Shown here one piece after another: positions 1 through 8,399 of a stretch of DNA of 64,000 nucleotides. How positions within the stretch are numbered: position 1 is the first letter of the stretch; each line of letters begins with the position of its first letter. The stretch comes from Myxococcales bacterium. Lineage in GTDB: Bacteria > Myxococcota_A > Polyangia > Haliangiales > Haliangiaceae. A program made the translations under genes and the position numbers. Under the pieces are notes generated by a model. The model saw only the letters and a program-made list of their open reading frames with translations, was not told where the DNA came from and did not search any database. The DNA lies in NCBI GenBank assembly GCA_016720595.1, contig JADKKI010000002.1, positions 62,001 to 126,000 on the forward strand, written 5' to 3'.

Positions 1-1
1 C

Positions 2-1840
2 ATCTATCACGTGGTCGACAACGGCCGTGGCCCACACGTCGAGGCGCGCGTCACGCTCGCGCCCGATTGGACGATCTCCGCGTTCCGCGCCACGGGCAAG
101 CACCTGATGGGGACCCCGGTCGCCGAGACGTTCCAGCGCGCCGGCGGTCACGTGACCTGGAACAGCCCGGAGGAGCAGGGCGAGCGCGACGTCAGCACGG
201 CCGCGTTCTTCGTGCCGATGGCGGATCTTCCGATCGAGTTCCTGCTGGTCCCGGCGGCGATCAAGGCCGGCGGATCGCTCGCCGTCCTTCCGGGTGGCGA
301 GGTCACCGTGGCCGAGGTCGCGACGATGACGGTCACGGCGGGCGGTCAGACCCGATCGCTGGTCGGCTACTCGATCGTCGGCCTCGGGCTCGATCCGAGC
401 TACACGTGGTTCGATCGGGATGGCCGGTGGTTTGGCACCGCGTCGGCCTGGAGCTCCGTGGTGCCGGATGGCTGGGACAGCGCGATCGAGCCGCTGATCG
501 CCAGGCAGCGCGAGCTCGAGCGCGCACGCGACGCCGCGCTGGCCACCCAGCACGCCACCCGCCCGGTCTCGGGCCTCGCATTCACGGACGCGCGCGTGCT
601 CGACGTGGAGAAGGGCGTGTGGATCCCGAACCAGACGGTGCTGATCGTCGGCGACACGATCAAGGCCGTCGGCCCCACCGGCAAGGTCAAGATCCCCGAG
701 GGAACCGACGTGCTCTCGATCGCCGGGCAGGGCCTGATCCCCGGCCTGATCGACATGCACTCGCACACGACGACCTCCGACGCGATCCTCGACATCGCGA
801 GCGGCGTGACGACGGTGCGGGATGTCGGCAACGATCCGGACGTTCTCGACGATCTGAAGGAGCGGATCGGGGCGGGCACCGTGATCGGCCCGAACATCGT
901 GCGGATGGGCTTCATCGAGGGCCGCAACGAGAAGGCGGCGTCGTCGAAGATCACCGCCGAGACCCCGGACGAGGCGAAGGCGGCGCTCGAGTTCTACGCG
1001 AAGCGCGGCTACGACGGGATCAAGATCTATAACTCGGTGAGGCCGGAGCTGGTCCCCCTGCTGACCGCCGATGCGCACGCGCGGAACCTGCTCGTGACCG
1101 GCCACATCCCGGTCCACATGCTGGCGAACGAGGCGGTGAAGGCGGGCTACGACGGGATCGAGCACATCAACATGCTGTTCCTGAACTTCCTCGCGACGCA
1201 TGACACCGATACCCGCGACACCACGCGCTTCACGCTGGTCGGCGATCACGCCACCGAGCTCGCGCTCGACGGACCGCCGGTGCTCGAGTTCTTCGAGCTG
1301 CTGCGCCAGCACAAGACGGTCATCGACCCCACCCTCAATGCCTTCGAGGGCCTGTACGTCAGCGTGCCCGGCAAGATCCCGGTGGGGCTCGAGGAGACGG
1401 TCGCGCGGTTCCCGGTCAACGTGCGACGCGGCTTCTTGACCGGCGGCCTGCCGATGGATGCGGCCAAGCGCGCCACGTACGCCAAGGCCTGGGACCAGAT
1501 CCTCGCGATGGTGAAGGCGCTGTGGGCGGCGAAGATCCACCTCGTGCTCGGCACCGACAACTTCGGCGGACTGATGTTGCACCACGAGATGGAGCTGTTC
1601 GTCCGCGCCGGCATCCCGGCGAAGGACGTGCTCCGCATGGCCACGCTCGACGCCGCCCGGGCGATGCGGCTGGACAAGCAGGTCGGCACGATCACGGTCG
1701 GCAAGCGCGCGGATCTGGTGATCGTCGATGGTGACCCTCTCGACGACATCGCGAAGATCCGCGCCACCGTGTTCACGATGCGGGCGGGCATCCTCTACAA
1801 GACCGACGCGCTGTACGGGGCGGTCGGCGTGCGGCCGTAG
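2..1840 (+). CDS. amidohydrolase family protein (5' end outside window)
   Basis: Metal-dependent hydrolase of the amidohydrolase superfamily, imidazolonepropionase-like/prolidase-like branch. The frame is open from the first bases of the window, so the true start lies upstream. The visible protein has an N-terminal extension of about 190 residues not needed for catalysis. It is followed by the small beta-sandwich (VSGLAFTDARVLDV) and the TIM barrel: metal-binding HSH in GLIDMHSHTTT, the lysine of YDGIKIY, histidines in VTGHIPVH and GIEHINM, and the catalytic Asp in LVLGTDNFGG. All expected ligands are present, so it should be active. The substrate cannot be read from sequence; related enzymes with this N-terminal extension are usually exported peptidase-like amidohydrolases. 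Its gene ends 22 bases before the convergent stop of the next gene. Confidence 0.85.
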   Translation: MYHVVDNGRGPHVEARVTLAPDWTISAFRATGKHLMGTPVAETFQRAGGHVTWNSPEEQGERDVSTAAFFVPMADLPIEFLLVPAAIKAGGSLAVLPGGEVTVAEVATMTVTAGGQTRSLVGYSIVGLGLDPSYTWFDRDGRWFGTASAWSSVVPDGWDSAIEPLIARQRELERARDAALATQHATRPVSGLAFTDARVLDVEKGVWIPNQTVLIVGDTIKAVGPTGKVKIPEGTDVLSIAGQGLIPGLIDMHSHTTTSDAILDIASGVTTVRDVGNDPDVLDDLKERIGAGTVIGPNIVRMGFIEGRNEKAASSKITAETPDEAKAALEFYAKRGYDGIKIYNSVRPELVPLLTADAHARNLLVTGHIPVHMLANEAVKAGYDGIEHINMLFLNFLATHDTDTRDTTRFTLVGDHATELALDGPPVLEFFELLRQHKTVIDPTLNAFEGLYVSVPGKIPVGLEETVARFPVNVRRGFLTGGLPMDAAKRATYAKAWDQILAMVKALWAAKIHLVLGTDNFGGLMLHHEMELFVRAGIPAKDVLRMATLDAARAMRLDKQVGTITVGKRADLVIVDGDPLDDIAKIRATVFTMRAGILYKTDALYGAVGVRP

Positions 1841-1862
1841 CACTCGCTCGGTGAGCTGGGGC

Positions 1863-2939
1863 TCAGTCCGCGCGCGCGGCCCGCAGGCGCTGGAGCTTCC
1901 GGTGCAGCCGCCACCGTGCGTAGCGGCTGTGGGCATTGATCCCCGCCATCGCGCCGAGCCCGAGCACGGCGATCGCCACGCTGCGGGCGCGGCCGAGCAT
2001 CGTCACGAACATGCCGTGCTCGCCGCCCGCACCGAGCATGCTGTACATCGCGTAGTTGCCGCCGTCCGCGAGCCCGAGCCCGAGCGGGACCACCGACGAG
2101 ATCCACGTGATCAGGACGCCCACGGACTGCACGGCGATCACCAGGGCGGCATCGAGCTCGACGCCCACCGCGAGCATGATCAGGGTCGTCGAGGTCGCGC
2201 TGAGGAGCTTGGAGATCAGGACGAACACGAGGCCCACGCGCGTGCCCGCAGTGCGGTGCTTGTGCAGCTCGCGGATGTGGCCATCGACGTCCACCAGCTT
2301 CGCTCGCCACGCGGTCGCGCGCTCCGCCGAGATCAAGCGCGAGGTACGGAGCAGGCCGACCGCGCTCGACGCCGCGCCGCGATGGATCATCACCGCGAGC
2401 GCGATCATCGCGGGGACCAGGACGGCGAGGCCACCGCCGATCATCAGCTTGACCGAGTGTGGCAGGTCGACGAGCAACAACGTGATCGGGATGCCGATCA
2501 GCATGATCGTCACGTTGAGGTAGAGGACCGCCACGTTGTGGAGGACGATCGAGGACAGCACGCGGGACCGCGGCGCGTGGCCTTCGAGCATGGTGACCTT
2601 CGTCGCCTCGCCGAGCGCACCGAGAGGCGTGAGCACGTTGATCGCCCGCCCACTGGCCTGGGCGCCGAGCACGCGGAGGAAGCTGACCATCCGAGCCTCG
2701 GGGCGCATGAACGCATGGAGCGCGGCCGCATCGCAGACCAGACCTCCCAGCTCCACGACCAGGATCACCGCGGCCCAGATCCCCACGCCGCTCAGGACGT
2801 TCCGCAGCTCGTGCCAGCTGGTGGTGCGCAGCATCCACGCGAGCGCCACGCCGCCGACGACGAGCATCAGCAGGTTGAACAGCGCGCTCCACCCGCGCTT
2901 GTCAGCGCCGGCCGGGGCATCGCCGTCGTGCTCGCTCAC
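1863..2939 (-). CDS. lysylphosphatidylglycerol synthase TM region / UPF0104 flippase-like membrane protein
   Basis: Integral membrane protein of about 358 residues with roughly eight hydrophobic helices, resembling the UPF0104 / MprF transmembrane family (flippase-like). Helices are clear at WSALFNLLMLVVGGVALAW, VGIWAAVILVVELGGLVC, LNVTIMLIGIPITLLLV and the C-terminal SVAIAVLGLGAMAGI. The family signature around GRAINVLTPLGALGEATK and the loop VPLGLGLADGGNY match this superfamily. The GTG start (VSEHDGD) was chosen because residues upstream in the frame are Arg/Pro-rich shadow sequence of the neighbouring gene. It lies 35 bases downstream of a GNAT-like gene on the same strand, probably one operon; together they suggest envelope lipid or glycoconjugate work, which is inference. 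No C-terminal aminoacyltransferase domain is present, so it is the stand-alone type. Confidence 0.8.
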   Translation of the reverse strand: MSEHDGDAPAGADKRGWSALFNLLMLVVGGVALAWMLRTTSWHELRNVLSGVGIWAAVILVVELGGLVCDAAALHAFMRPEARMVSFLRVLGAQASGRAINVLTPLGALGEATKVTMLEGHAPRSRVLSSIVLHNVAVLYLNVTIMLIGIPITLLLVDLPHSVKLMIGGGLAVLVPAMIALAVMIHRGAASSAVGLLRTSRLISAERATAWRAKLVDVDGHIRELHKHRTAGTRVGLVFVLISKLLSATSTTLIMLAVGVELDAALVIAVQSVGVLITWISSVVPLGLGLADGGNYAMYSMLGAGGEHGMFVTMLGRARSVAIAVLGLGAMAGINAHSRYARWRLHRKLQRLRAARAD

Positions 2940-2974
2940 GTGTCGGGATGGTAGAGCAAGCAGCGTGCCGCGTC

Positions 2975-4057
2975 TCAGGAGCGTGCGGGATCGCGCGCGG
3001 CGCGCCGGGCGCGGACCAGCTCGCGGACGCGATCCTCGACGAAGAACCGTAGGCGCAGGCGCTGCACGCGCGCCCACACCAGGCTCGTACTCGAGGTGGC
3101 GAGGCTCTTCTTGTAGCGCACGTCGCCCGCGAGGAAGTCGTAGAGCTCGTGCCCGGCCGCGGCGGCGTGCTCGATCGCCGCGGTGTGCGCGAGGAAGCCC
3201 GGCTTCAGGTGGTTGTTCTCGAAGGAGGCCATGCCGCTCTGGTACTGGAGCACGCGACCGCGATGGACGAAGTTGTACAGCGCGCCGATCGGGCCGAGGG
3301 CGCTCGTCAGCTTGATCAGCTGGATCTCGCCGTGCGGGAACCGCTGCGTGATCAGCCGCCGGTGAAACCTGTCGAACCAAGGATCGGCGAACGCCCCGGG
3401 CTCCCCCCGTGCGATCCACTGCGCCTGGTGGAGTGCGATCAGCTCGTCATAGATCGCGAGGGCGCTGCGGAGATCGGTGGCGTGCTCCACGGTGAGGTCT
3501 CCGGCCTCGCGCTGGGCGCGCCGGATCTGCGAGCGGGTTTGACCACCGACCAGCTTGAGATATCCGCTCTCGCGGACGCGCGCGAGATCCACCTGGTGAA
3601 CCGGGACCCGGCGCTCGATCCGCACGCGGTAGCCGCGGATCACCAGCTCGGAGAGGCCCCCGAAGGCATCGGCGCGCAGGGCGGGGAGGAACAGCTCGTC
3701 CCACGGGCCGGGCAACAGATCGACGAGATTGCCGATGCCGATCTCGCGGCCGACCGGGCCGTTGTGCTCGATCGTCAGGTTGTCGAGCCGCGGATTGCCG
3801 GTGACGTTGAAGTACACCGCGCGGCTGCGCACCACGTGGTGGCGTACCAGCGGAGCACGCCGGAGAAAGAACGCGGTGATCGGCTGAGCGCCGTCGCGGA
3901 TCACCGCGAGGCGTGGCGCCTGGTCCCGCGGTAGACACGCGAGCCAGTTCTCCATCCACGACCACGACGTGAAGAACGAGGGCGAGGCCGGCTCGTCGAG
4001 CGCTCGCCAGATCCGCTCCGCGTCGGGGGTGTGCGGATCCAGGAGCTCGATCTGCAC
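2975..4057 (-). CDS. GNAT-superfamily N-acetyltransferase, FemAB/BioF2-like (CelD-type)
   Basis: Cytosolic protein of 360 residues. It begins at a GTG (MQIELLDPHTPDAERIW). The N-terminal third carries the pattern SPSFFTSWSWMENWL and the second half the BioF2/CelD-type acyltransferase fold: QTRSQIRRAQREAG, AIYDELIALHQAQW, a strand pair near GALYNFVHRGRVLQYQSGM, then LKPGFLAHTAAIEHAAA and YDFLAGDVRYKKSL. Members transfer acyl or aminoacyl groups in envelope polysaccharide or peptidoglycan assembly; which substrate applies here is unknown. It precedes a flippase-like membrane gene by 35 bases on the same strand, consistent with co-transcription. The 75-base gap upstream is shared with the divergent ATPase gene and must hold both promoters. 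Confidence 0.75.
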   Translation of the reverse strand: MQIELLDPHTPDAERIWRALDEPASPSFFTSWSWMENWLACLPRDQAPRLAVIRDGAQPITAFFLRRAPLVRHHVVRSRAVYFNVTGNPRLDNLTIEHNGPVGREIGIGNLVDLLPGPWDELFLPALRADAFGGLSELVIRGYRVRIERRVPVHQVDLARVRESGYLKLVGGQTRSQIRRAQREAGDLTVEHATDLRSALAIYDELIALHQAQWIARGEPGAFADPWFDRFHRRLITQRFPHGEIQLIKLTSALGPIGALYNFVHRGRVLQYQSGMASFENNHLKPGFLAHTAAIEHAAAAGHELYDFLAGDVRYKKSLATSSTSLVWARVQRLRLRFFVEDRVRELVRARRAARDPARS

Positions 4058-4132
4058 GGGCGGCTAGTATGCCGTCCTCGCTGCGCTCCCGCGACCTTCT
4101 TGGTCATGGGGTCGTCGTATCATCGCGCCTCC

Positions 4133-5428
4133 ATGGCTCGTCTGACGTCCGCCGAGGTGTTCACGCCCACCTCGTACCCGAAATACACGTACGTCCCGCG
4201 AGACTCGCTGCACCACGAGCGGCTGCTCGCGGAGTGGGCGCGGAGCTCCACGCAGATCGCGTCGGTCTCGGGGCCCTCCAAGGCCGGCAAGACCGTCCTC
4301 GTGCAGCGCGTCGTCGGGCTCGGCAACCTGATCACCGTGAGCGGCGCCTCCGTGCGTGCGCCCGATCAGCTGTGGGACCGGGTGCTCGATTGGCTCGGTG
4401 AGCCGCACGTGACGGTGGCCGGCAACCAGAGCACGGAGGCCGAGGGCAGCACCAAGGAGCGCAGCGCGAACCTCGGCATGGTGGGCACCGGCGCCGGCAC
4501 GCGCGCGGGCGCGAGCACCCTGGCCACCAGCGGTGAGACCTTGAGCGCCACCGCCAACCGCCGCGGGCTCCCGCAGGTGGTGGAGGAGCTGGCGGGCACC
4601 GCGTACACGCTGCTGCTCGACGACTTCCACTACATCCCCCACGCGATCCAGACCGACATTGCGCAGCAGCTGAAGGATGCGGCGAGCCGAGGCGTGCGGA
4701 TCTGTGTGGCCTCGGTGCCTCATCGCGCCGACAACGTGGTGCGCGCCTTGCCGGAGCTGCGCGGGCGCGTGCTCGCGATCGATGTCGAGTACTGGATCAA
4801 GAAGGACCTGCTCGAGATCCCGCGGCTCGGCTGCGCGCACCTCGCCACGTTCATCGATGCGGAGTCACTCTCGCTGTTCGCGCGCGAGGCCGCCGGCTCG
4901 CCGCAGCTGATGCAATCGATCTGCTTGTGGATGTGCAACCAGCAGGGCATCCGGGAGACCGCGGATGCGCCACGCGAGCTCACGCTCGACGACGCCGCGC
5001 GGCGGGAGATCCTGTTCCTCACCTCGTGCTCGGTGGACTTCCGGTCGCTCGTGCGCGCGCTGATCGCAGGCCCGAAGACGCGCCCCGGCGAGCGCCAGCT
5101 GTACACGCATCGCGATGGGCGACAGGGCGACGTCTATCTGACCGTGCTGCGCGCGCTCTCGATGGATCCGCCGAAGCTCGCTCTCGAGAAGGATGAGCTC
5201 AACCGGCGTCTCGAGGACATGTGCATCGGCAAGCACCCCGATCCCGCGAGCGTGGTGCGCACGTGCCTCGCGCTCGGGCAGATCGCGCAGGGCTTCGCCG
5301 CACCTACCGGGCCGTCCCTCGAGTGGGACGATCAGGAGAGCGTGCTCGTGGTGCCCGATCCGTACCTGCTGTTCTACCTGCGGTGGTCCGGGATCCTCGA
5401 GCGCGAGGCGAACGGCGACGGTGGCTAA
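4133..5428 (+). CDS. P-loop ATPase (AAA/STAND-like)
   Basis: Soluble P-loop NTPase of 431 residues. Walker A is SGPSKAGKTVLV near residue 50, Walker B is AYTLLLDDFHYI near residue 160, and a sensor-like strand ICVASVPHRADN follows. The region after Walker A carries an Ala/Gly/Thr-rich insert (around GTGAGTRAGASTLATS) that is probably a disordered loop. The C-terminal 170 residues are helical with a winged-helix feel (DLYLTVLRALSMDPPKLALEKDELNRRL). The start at MARLTSAEV was preferred because earlier in-frame starts would overlap the divergent upstream gene and read as low-quality sequence. No effector domain is visible, so the role (switch, scaffold or defence NTPase) stays open. Its TAA stop overlaps the stop of the convergent EF-hand gene. 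Confidence 0.7.
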   Translation: MARLTSAEVFTPTSYPKYTYVPRDSLHHERLLAEWARSSTQIASVSGPSKAGKTVLVQRVVGLGNLITVSGASVRAPDQLWDRVLDWLGEPHVTVAGNQSTEAEGSTKERSANLGMVGTGAGTRAGASTLATSGETLSATANRRGLPQVVEELAGTAYTLLLDDFHYIPHAIQTDIAQQLKDAASRGVRICVASVPHRADNVVRALPELRGRVLAIDVEYWIKKDLLEIPRLGCAHLATFIDAESLSLFAREAAGSPQLMQSICLWMCNQQGIRETADAPRELTLDDAARREILFLTSCSVDFRSLVRALIAGPKTRPGERQLYTHRDGRQGDVYLTVLRALSMDPPKLALEKDELNRRLEDMCIGKHPDPASVVRTCLALGQIAQGFAAPTGPSLEWDDQESVLVVPDPYLLFYLRWSGILEREANGDGG

Positions 5429-5874
5429 GCGCGGCCGGTGGCGACCGCTTCGAACTCGGTCCAACCGATCTTGCCATCACCGCTGTGATCGAGCTTCTCG
5501 ATGATGCCCTTCGCCCACGCGCCCCGGGTCACTCCGTTCCCGACGCTGGCATCCTTGAGCAGGGTGCCCAGCTCGCCCTTGTCGATCGCGCCGTCGTGGT
5601 CGGCGTCGTAGTGCTCGAACGCCTTCTTGTAGTCCCCGCCGAACTGCTTGCCGACGAGCGCGCCGACCTTCGACTTGAGCTCGGCCGTGTTGCCGTCCTC
5701 CTCGAACGCCAGCTGCGACGCGCTCCGATCCGCACCGGTATCCCCATCGCCCACCGAGGGCACGTGTCCCGCCACATACCGCTCCTGCGCCGGCGCGTGG
5801 CGCGCGGTGGCGGGCGCCTCCTGGGTGGGCGCCTGCGTGGTCTGGAGGTCGGTGCGTTGTGAGCGTTCCTGCAT
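5425..5874 (-). CDS. EF-hand domain protein
   Basis: Small protein of 149 residues with a disordered, Gln/Thr/Ala-rich N-terminal half and a paired EF-hand in the C-terminal half. Calcium loops are DADHDGAIDKGE (about residues 93-104) and DHSGDGKIGWTE (about 131-142); both have Asp at positions 1, 3 and 5 or equivalents and Glu at 12, so both should bind calcium. There is no signal peptide or membrane helix, so it is probably cytosolic. The start ATG has CGGAG a few bases upstream. It lies 12 bases after a lipoprotein gene on the same strand and is likely co-transcribed with it. Its stop codon overlaps that of the convergent ATPase gene. Confidence 0.8.
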   Translation of the reverse strand: MQERSQRTDLQTTQAPTQEAPATARHAPAQERYVAGHVPSVGDGDTGADRSASQLAFEEDGNTAELKSKVGALVGKQFGGDYKKAFEHYDADHDGAIDKGELGTLLKDASVGNGVTRGAWAKGIIEKLDHSGDGKIGWTEFEAVATGRA

Positions 5875-5886
5875 GGGTACTCCGGG

Positions 5887-6417
5887 TCAGAAGTTCGGCT
5901 TTTCCTTGTGATACTTCGCGATCAGCGTCTGCAGGTACTCGGCGAGGGCGAGCACGTCGTCATCCTCGGTGGCCCGTGAGACATATACGCTGAAGATGTC
6001 GTGCCCTTCCTCGCCGCCGGGCTCGCGGAGGCGGAGCTGGACATAGCCCTCGTCCTCGTCCTTCTTGCCCTTCTTGCGATCGGGCAGCTCGAGGGCGTCG
6101 ATCAGCTTCCAGACCTTGGACATTTCCTTGCGGGTCAGGTTCTTGGTGCCGAGGTCGTCCGAGGCGTCCTCGTGTGAGAACGAGGCCCACATCGACGAGC
6201 CCCGGATCCGGATCTGCCAGTCGTCACCCTCGGGCTTGTTGGAGACGAAATCGAACATCCGGCCGTTGGTCTCGCCGGTATCGACATCGCCGGCCTCGCG
6301 ATCGCTCTGCGCGTACTGACCGCCGGTCTTGCAGCCGGTGATCCCGAGCGCGATCGAGAAGACCAGGGGTACGAAGATGGGCACGCACCGCACGAGCCCG
6401 ATGATAGCAGCCCCCAC
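5887..6417 (-). CDS. hypothetical lipoprotein
   Basis: Protein of 176 residues starting at GTG. The N-terminal hydrophobic stretch ends in LGITGC, a good lipobox, so signal peptidase II should cleave before the Cys and anchor the protein in a membrane. The mature part is mixed alpha/beta and highly charged (DRKKGKKDEDEG in the middle) and ends in a long helix (LALAEYLQTLIAKYHKEK). No family is recognised. A GTG seven codons later (VRCVPIF) would give a shorter but still complete signal peptide. It is followed after 12 bases by the EF-hand gene, and is divergent from the YcaO gene across a 46-base gap. Confidence 0.65.
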   Translation of the reverse strand: MGAAIIGLVRCVPIFVPLVFSIALGITGCKTGGQYAQSDREAGDVDTGETNGRMFDFVSNKPEGDDWQIRIRGSSMWASFSHEDASDDLGTKNLTRKEMSKVWKLIDALELPDRKKGKKDEDEGYVQLRLREPGGEEGHDIFSVYVSRATEDDDVLALAEYLQTLIAKYHKEKPNF

Positions 6418-6463
6418 GAGGACTTCCTCGCCTTACAGCTCGCGGCGTACCCTCGGCGCAGAA

Positions 6464-7636
6464 ATGGCGCTCCGGTTCGGCAACCACGCTCTCGAGGCCC
6501 CCAGCGTGCTGCGTGATGGCACGCACCGTGCCGCGAGCCTCGCCGCGACCTGGAAGCGGTTCGCGCCCGCTGCCCGGCGGGCCGAGATCACGCGGATCGC
6601 GGATCTGACGGGGCTCGACACGCTCGGGATCCCGGTGTTCGCCGCGATCCGGCCGATGGGGCGGTCGCTGTCGACGCAGCAGGGCAAGGGCATCTCGGCC
6701 GACGCCGCGCGGATCAGCGCGCTCATGGAGAGCCTCGAGACCTGGACGGCCGAGCACCTCGAGCTCGACACGCTGCGGTCGTCCGCGAAGGCGCTCGGCC
6801 CGCGCGCGGTGGACGTTCGGGCGCTGCCGCGGCCGCGCGCGCGCCTCGATCGCGGTGCGCGGTGGAGCTGGGTCTCGGGCTGGGATCTGGTGGGCGATCG
6901 CGCCGTCCTCGTGCCCGAGCAAGCGGTGACGCTCGACACCACGTTCACCACGCCGCCGGTGTTCGACATCTCCTCGAACGGCCTGGCATCAGGCAACGTC
7001 CTCGTCGAGGCCGTCGTCCACGGGCTGTGCGAGGTGATCGAGCGCGATACCGAGGCGGCATGGCGGCGCGCCGGTGGGGATCGCCGGCTCGTGCTCGACA
7101 CCATCACCGATCCGATCTGCCGCGACCTGATCGATCGAATCACGGCGACGGGCGCGCGCGTGTTCGTGTGGGATCTCGGCGGCGTGATCCCGGTGATCGG
7201 CTGCGCGATCATGGAGGACCCACGGGAGCCGGCGTGGCGGGCGCTCGGCTTCTACCAGGGGTTCGGTGCGCACCTCGTCCCCGAGGTGGCGATCGCGCGC
7301 GCGATCACGGAGGCCGCCCAGACTCGGCTGACGTACATCGCCGGTGGGCGTGATGACTTCTTCGCGTTCGACTATGCCCGGGCGACGGATCCCGAGCTGC
7401 TCGCGGATCTCTGGGACCGGCTCGCTGGGCCCTGCGACGAGCCGGCGGTGTTCGACGAGCTCCCCCGGTTCACGACGCGCGGCCTCGGCGAGGATCTCGA
7501 GAGGCTGGTCGAGCTCGTCGTGGAGCAGGGGGCGCGCCAGGTGATCGTCGTGGAGCTCACGCACCCGAAGCTCGCGGTCCCGGTCGCCAAGGTGATCGTC
7601 CCCGGACTCGCCACCGACGTGGAGGCGATGGGATGA
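6464..7636 (+). CDS. YcaO-domain protein (ATP-dependent backbone cyclodehydratase/thioamide-forming)
   Basis: YcaO-fold enzyme of 390 residues. YcaO proteins use ATP to phosphorylate a peptide-backbone amide, leading to azoline or, with a TfuA partner, thioamide formation. The family's ATP/magnesium-binding patterns are present: SALMESLETW near residue 85 (acidic Sx3ExxE type) and HGLCEVIERDTEAAW near residue 190. The C-terminal part (RQVIVVELTHPKLAVPVAKVI) matches the YcaO core end. The start at MALRFG was chosen because upstream in-frame sequence overlaps the divergent lipoprotein. Its last bases overlap the TfuA gene start (ATGA), so the two are translationally coupled. No leader-binding (E1-like/ocin-ThiF) domain is fused, and no precursor peptide is seen next to it. 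Confidence 0.88.
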   Translation: MALRFGNHALEAPSVLRDGTHRAASLAATWKRFAPAARRAEITRIADLTGLDTLGIPVFAAIRPMGRSLSTQQGKGISADAARISALMESLETWTAEHLELDTLRSSAKALGPRAVDVRALPRPRARLDRGARWSWVSGWDLVGDRAVLVPEQAVTLDTTFTTPPVFDISSNGLASGNVLVEAVVHGLCEVIERDTEAAWRRAGGDRRLVLDTITDPICRDLIDRITATGARVFVWDLGGVIPVIGCAIMEDPREPAWRALGFYQGFGAHLVPEVAIARAITEAAQTRLTYIAGGRDDFFAFDYARATDPELLADLWDRLAGPCDEPAVFDELPRFTTRGLGEDLERLVELVVEQGARQVIVVELTHPKLAVPVAKVIVPGLATDVEAMG

Positions 7637-8364
7637 CCACGCTGGTCTACCTCGGGCCCACGCTGCCAGCAGCCGAGGCCGCGCGGCTCCTGCCGGGTGT
7701 CGAGGTGCATCCGCCGGTGTCCGTCGGCGACGTGTTCGGCCTGCTGCGCCGTCGCGATGTGACGCGGATCGCGATCGTCGACGGATACTTCGAGCGGATG
7801 GCCGCGGTCTGGCACAAGGAGCTGCTCCTCGCGCTCGAGCGCGGCATCGAGGTCTGGGGTGCAGCGAGCATGGGGGCGCTGCGGGCGGCGGAGCTGGCGC
7901 CGTTCGGGATGCGCGGTGTGGGGGCGATCTATCGCGCGTATGCACGCGGGCTCTACACGGCTGACGACGAGGTCGCGATCGCGCATCTCCCGGCGGAGGC
8001 GGGCTATCGCGCGGTGTCCGATGCGCTGGTCAACCTGCGAGACGGGATCGCGCGCGCACCGATGCTGTCGCCCAGGATCCGCCCGCAACTCGTGGAGCTG
8101 GCGCGCGCGCGATTCTATCGCGAGCGCAGCTGGGCGCAGCTGATCGTGGATGCGCGCGCCGCGGGCTTGCCACGGCGTCCGCTCGATGCGCTCGCGGCGT
8201 GGCCGAAGCCCGACCGCAAGGCGGCCGACGCGCGCCTGCTGCTCCGCGCGCTCGCGCGATCCGGCCCCCTCGCACCACCGTCGATCTCGGTGCCCAGGAC
8301 GTGGGCGTTGCGGCAGCTCGGCCGGATCCCGCCCGCGCCGATCCGCAACCGGCGCCGACGGTGA
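7633..8364 (+). CDS. TfuA-like protein, YcaO partner
   Basis: TfuA core-domain protein of 243 residues. Family hallmarks are YLGPTLP at the N-terminus, RIAIVDGYFERMAAVWHKE, the strongly conserved WGAASMGALRAAEL, and DDEVAIAHLPAE. In archaea a YcaO-TfuA pair thioamidates a glycine of methyl-coenzyme M reductase, and TfuA takes its name from trifolitoxin synthesis, so this protein is expected to help YcaO, possibly by delivering sulfide. The C-terminal 40 residues are Arg/Pro-rich and probably disordered. It starts inside the stop region of the YcaO gene (ATGA), and the next gene, a lipoprotein, begins 35 bases later with no obvious relation. Confidence 0.85.
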   Translation: MTTLVYLGPTLPAAEAARLLPGVEVHPPVSVGDVFGLLRRRDVTRIAIVDGYFERMAAVWHKELLLALERGIEVWGAASMGALRAAELAPFGMRGVGAIYRAYARGLYTADDEVAIAHLPAEAGYRAVSDALVNLRDGIARAPMLSPRIRPQLVELARARFYRERSWAQLIVDARAAGLPRRPLDALAAWPKPDRKAADARLLLRALARSGPLAPPSISVPRTWALRQLGRIPPAPIRNRRRR

Positions 8365-8399
8365 GGCGACGGTGCGGCGCGGATGATACCGTTGTCGGG

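Noticed and set aside
6418..6463. RiPP precursor peptide for the YcaO-TfuA pair
   Set aside because: The gap is only 46 bases with no start-stop frame encoding a leader-core peptide; none is seen after TfuA either.
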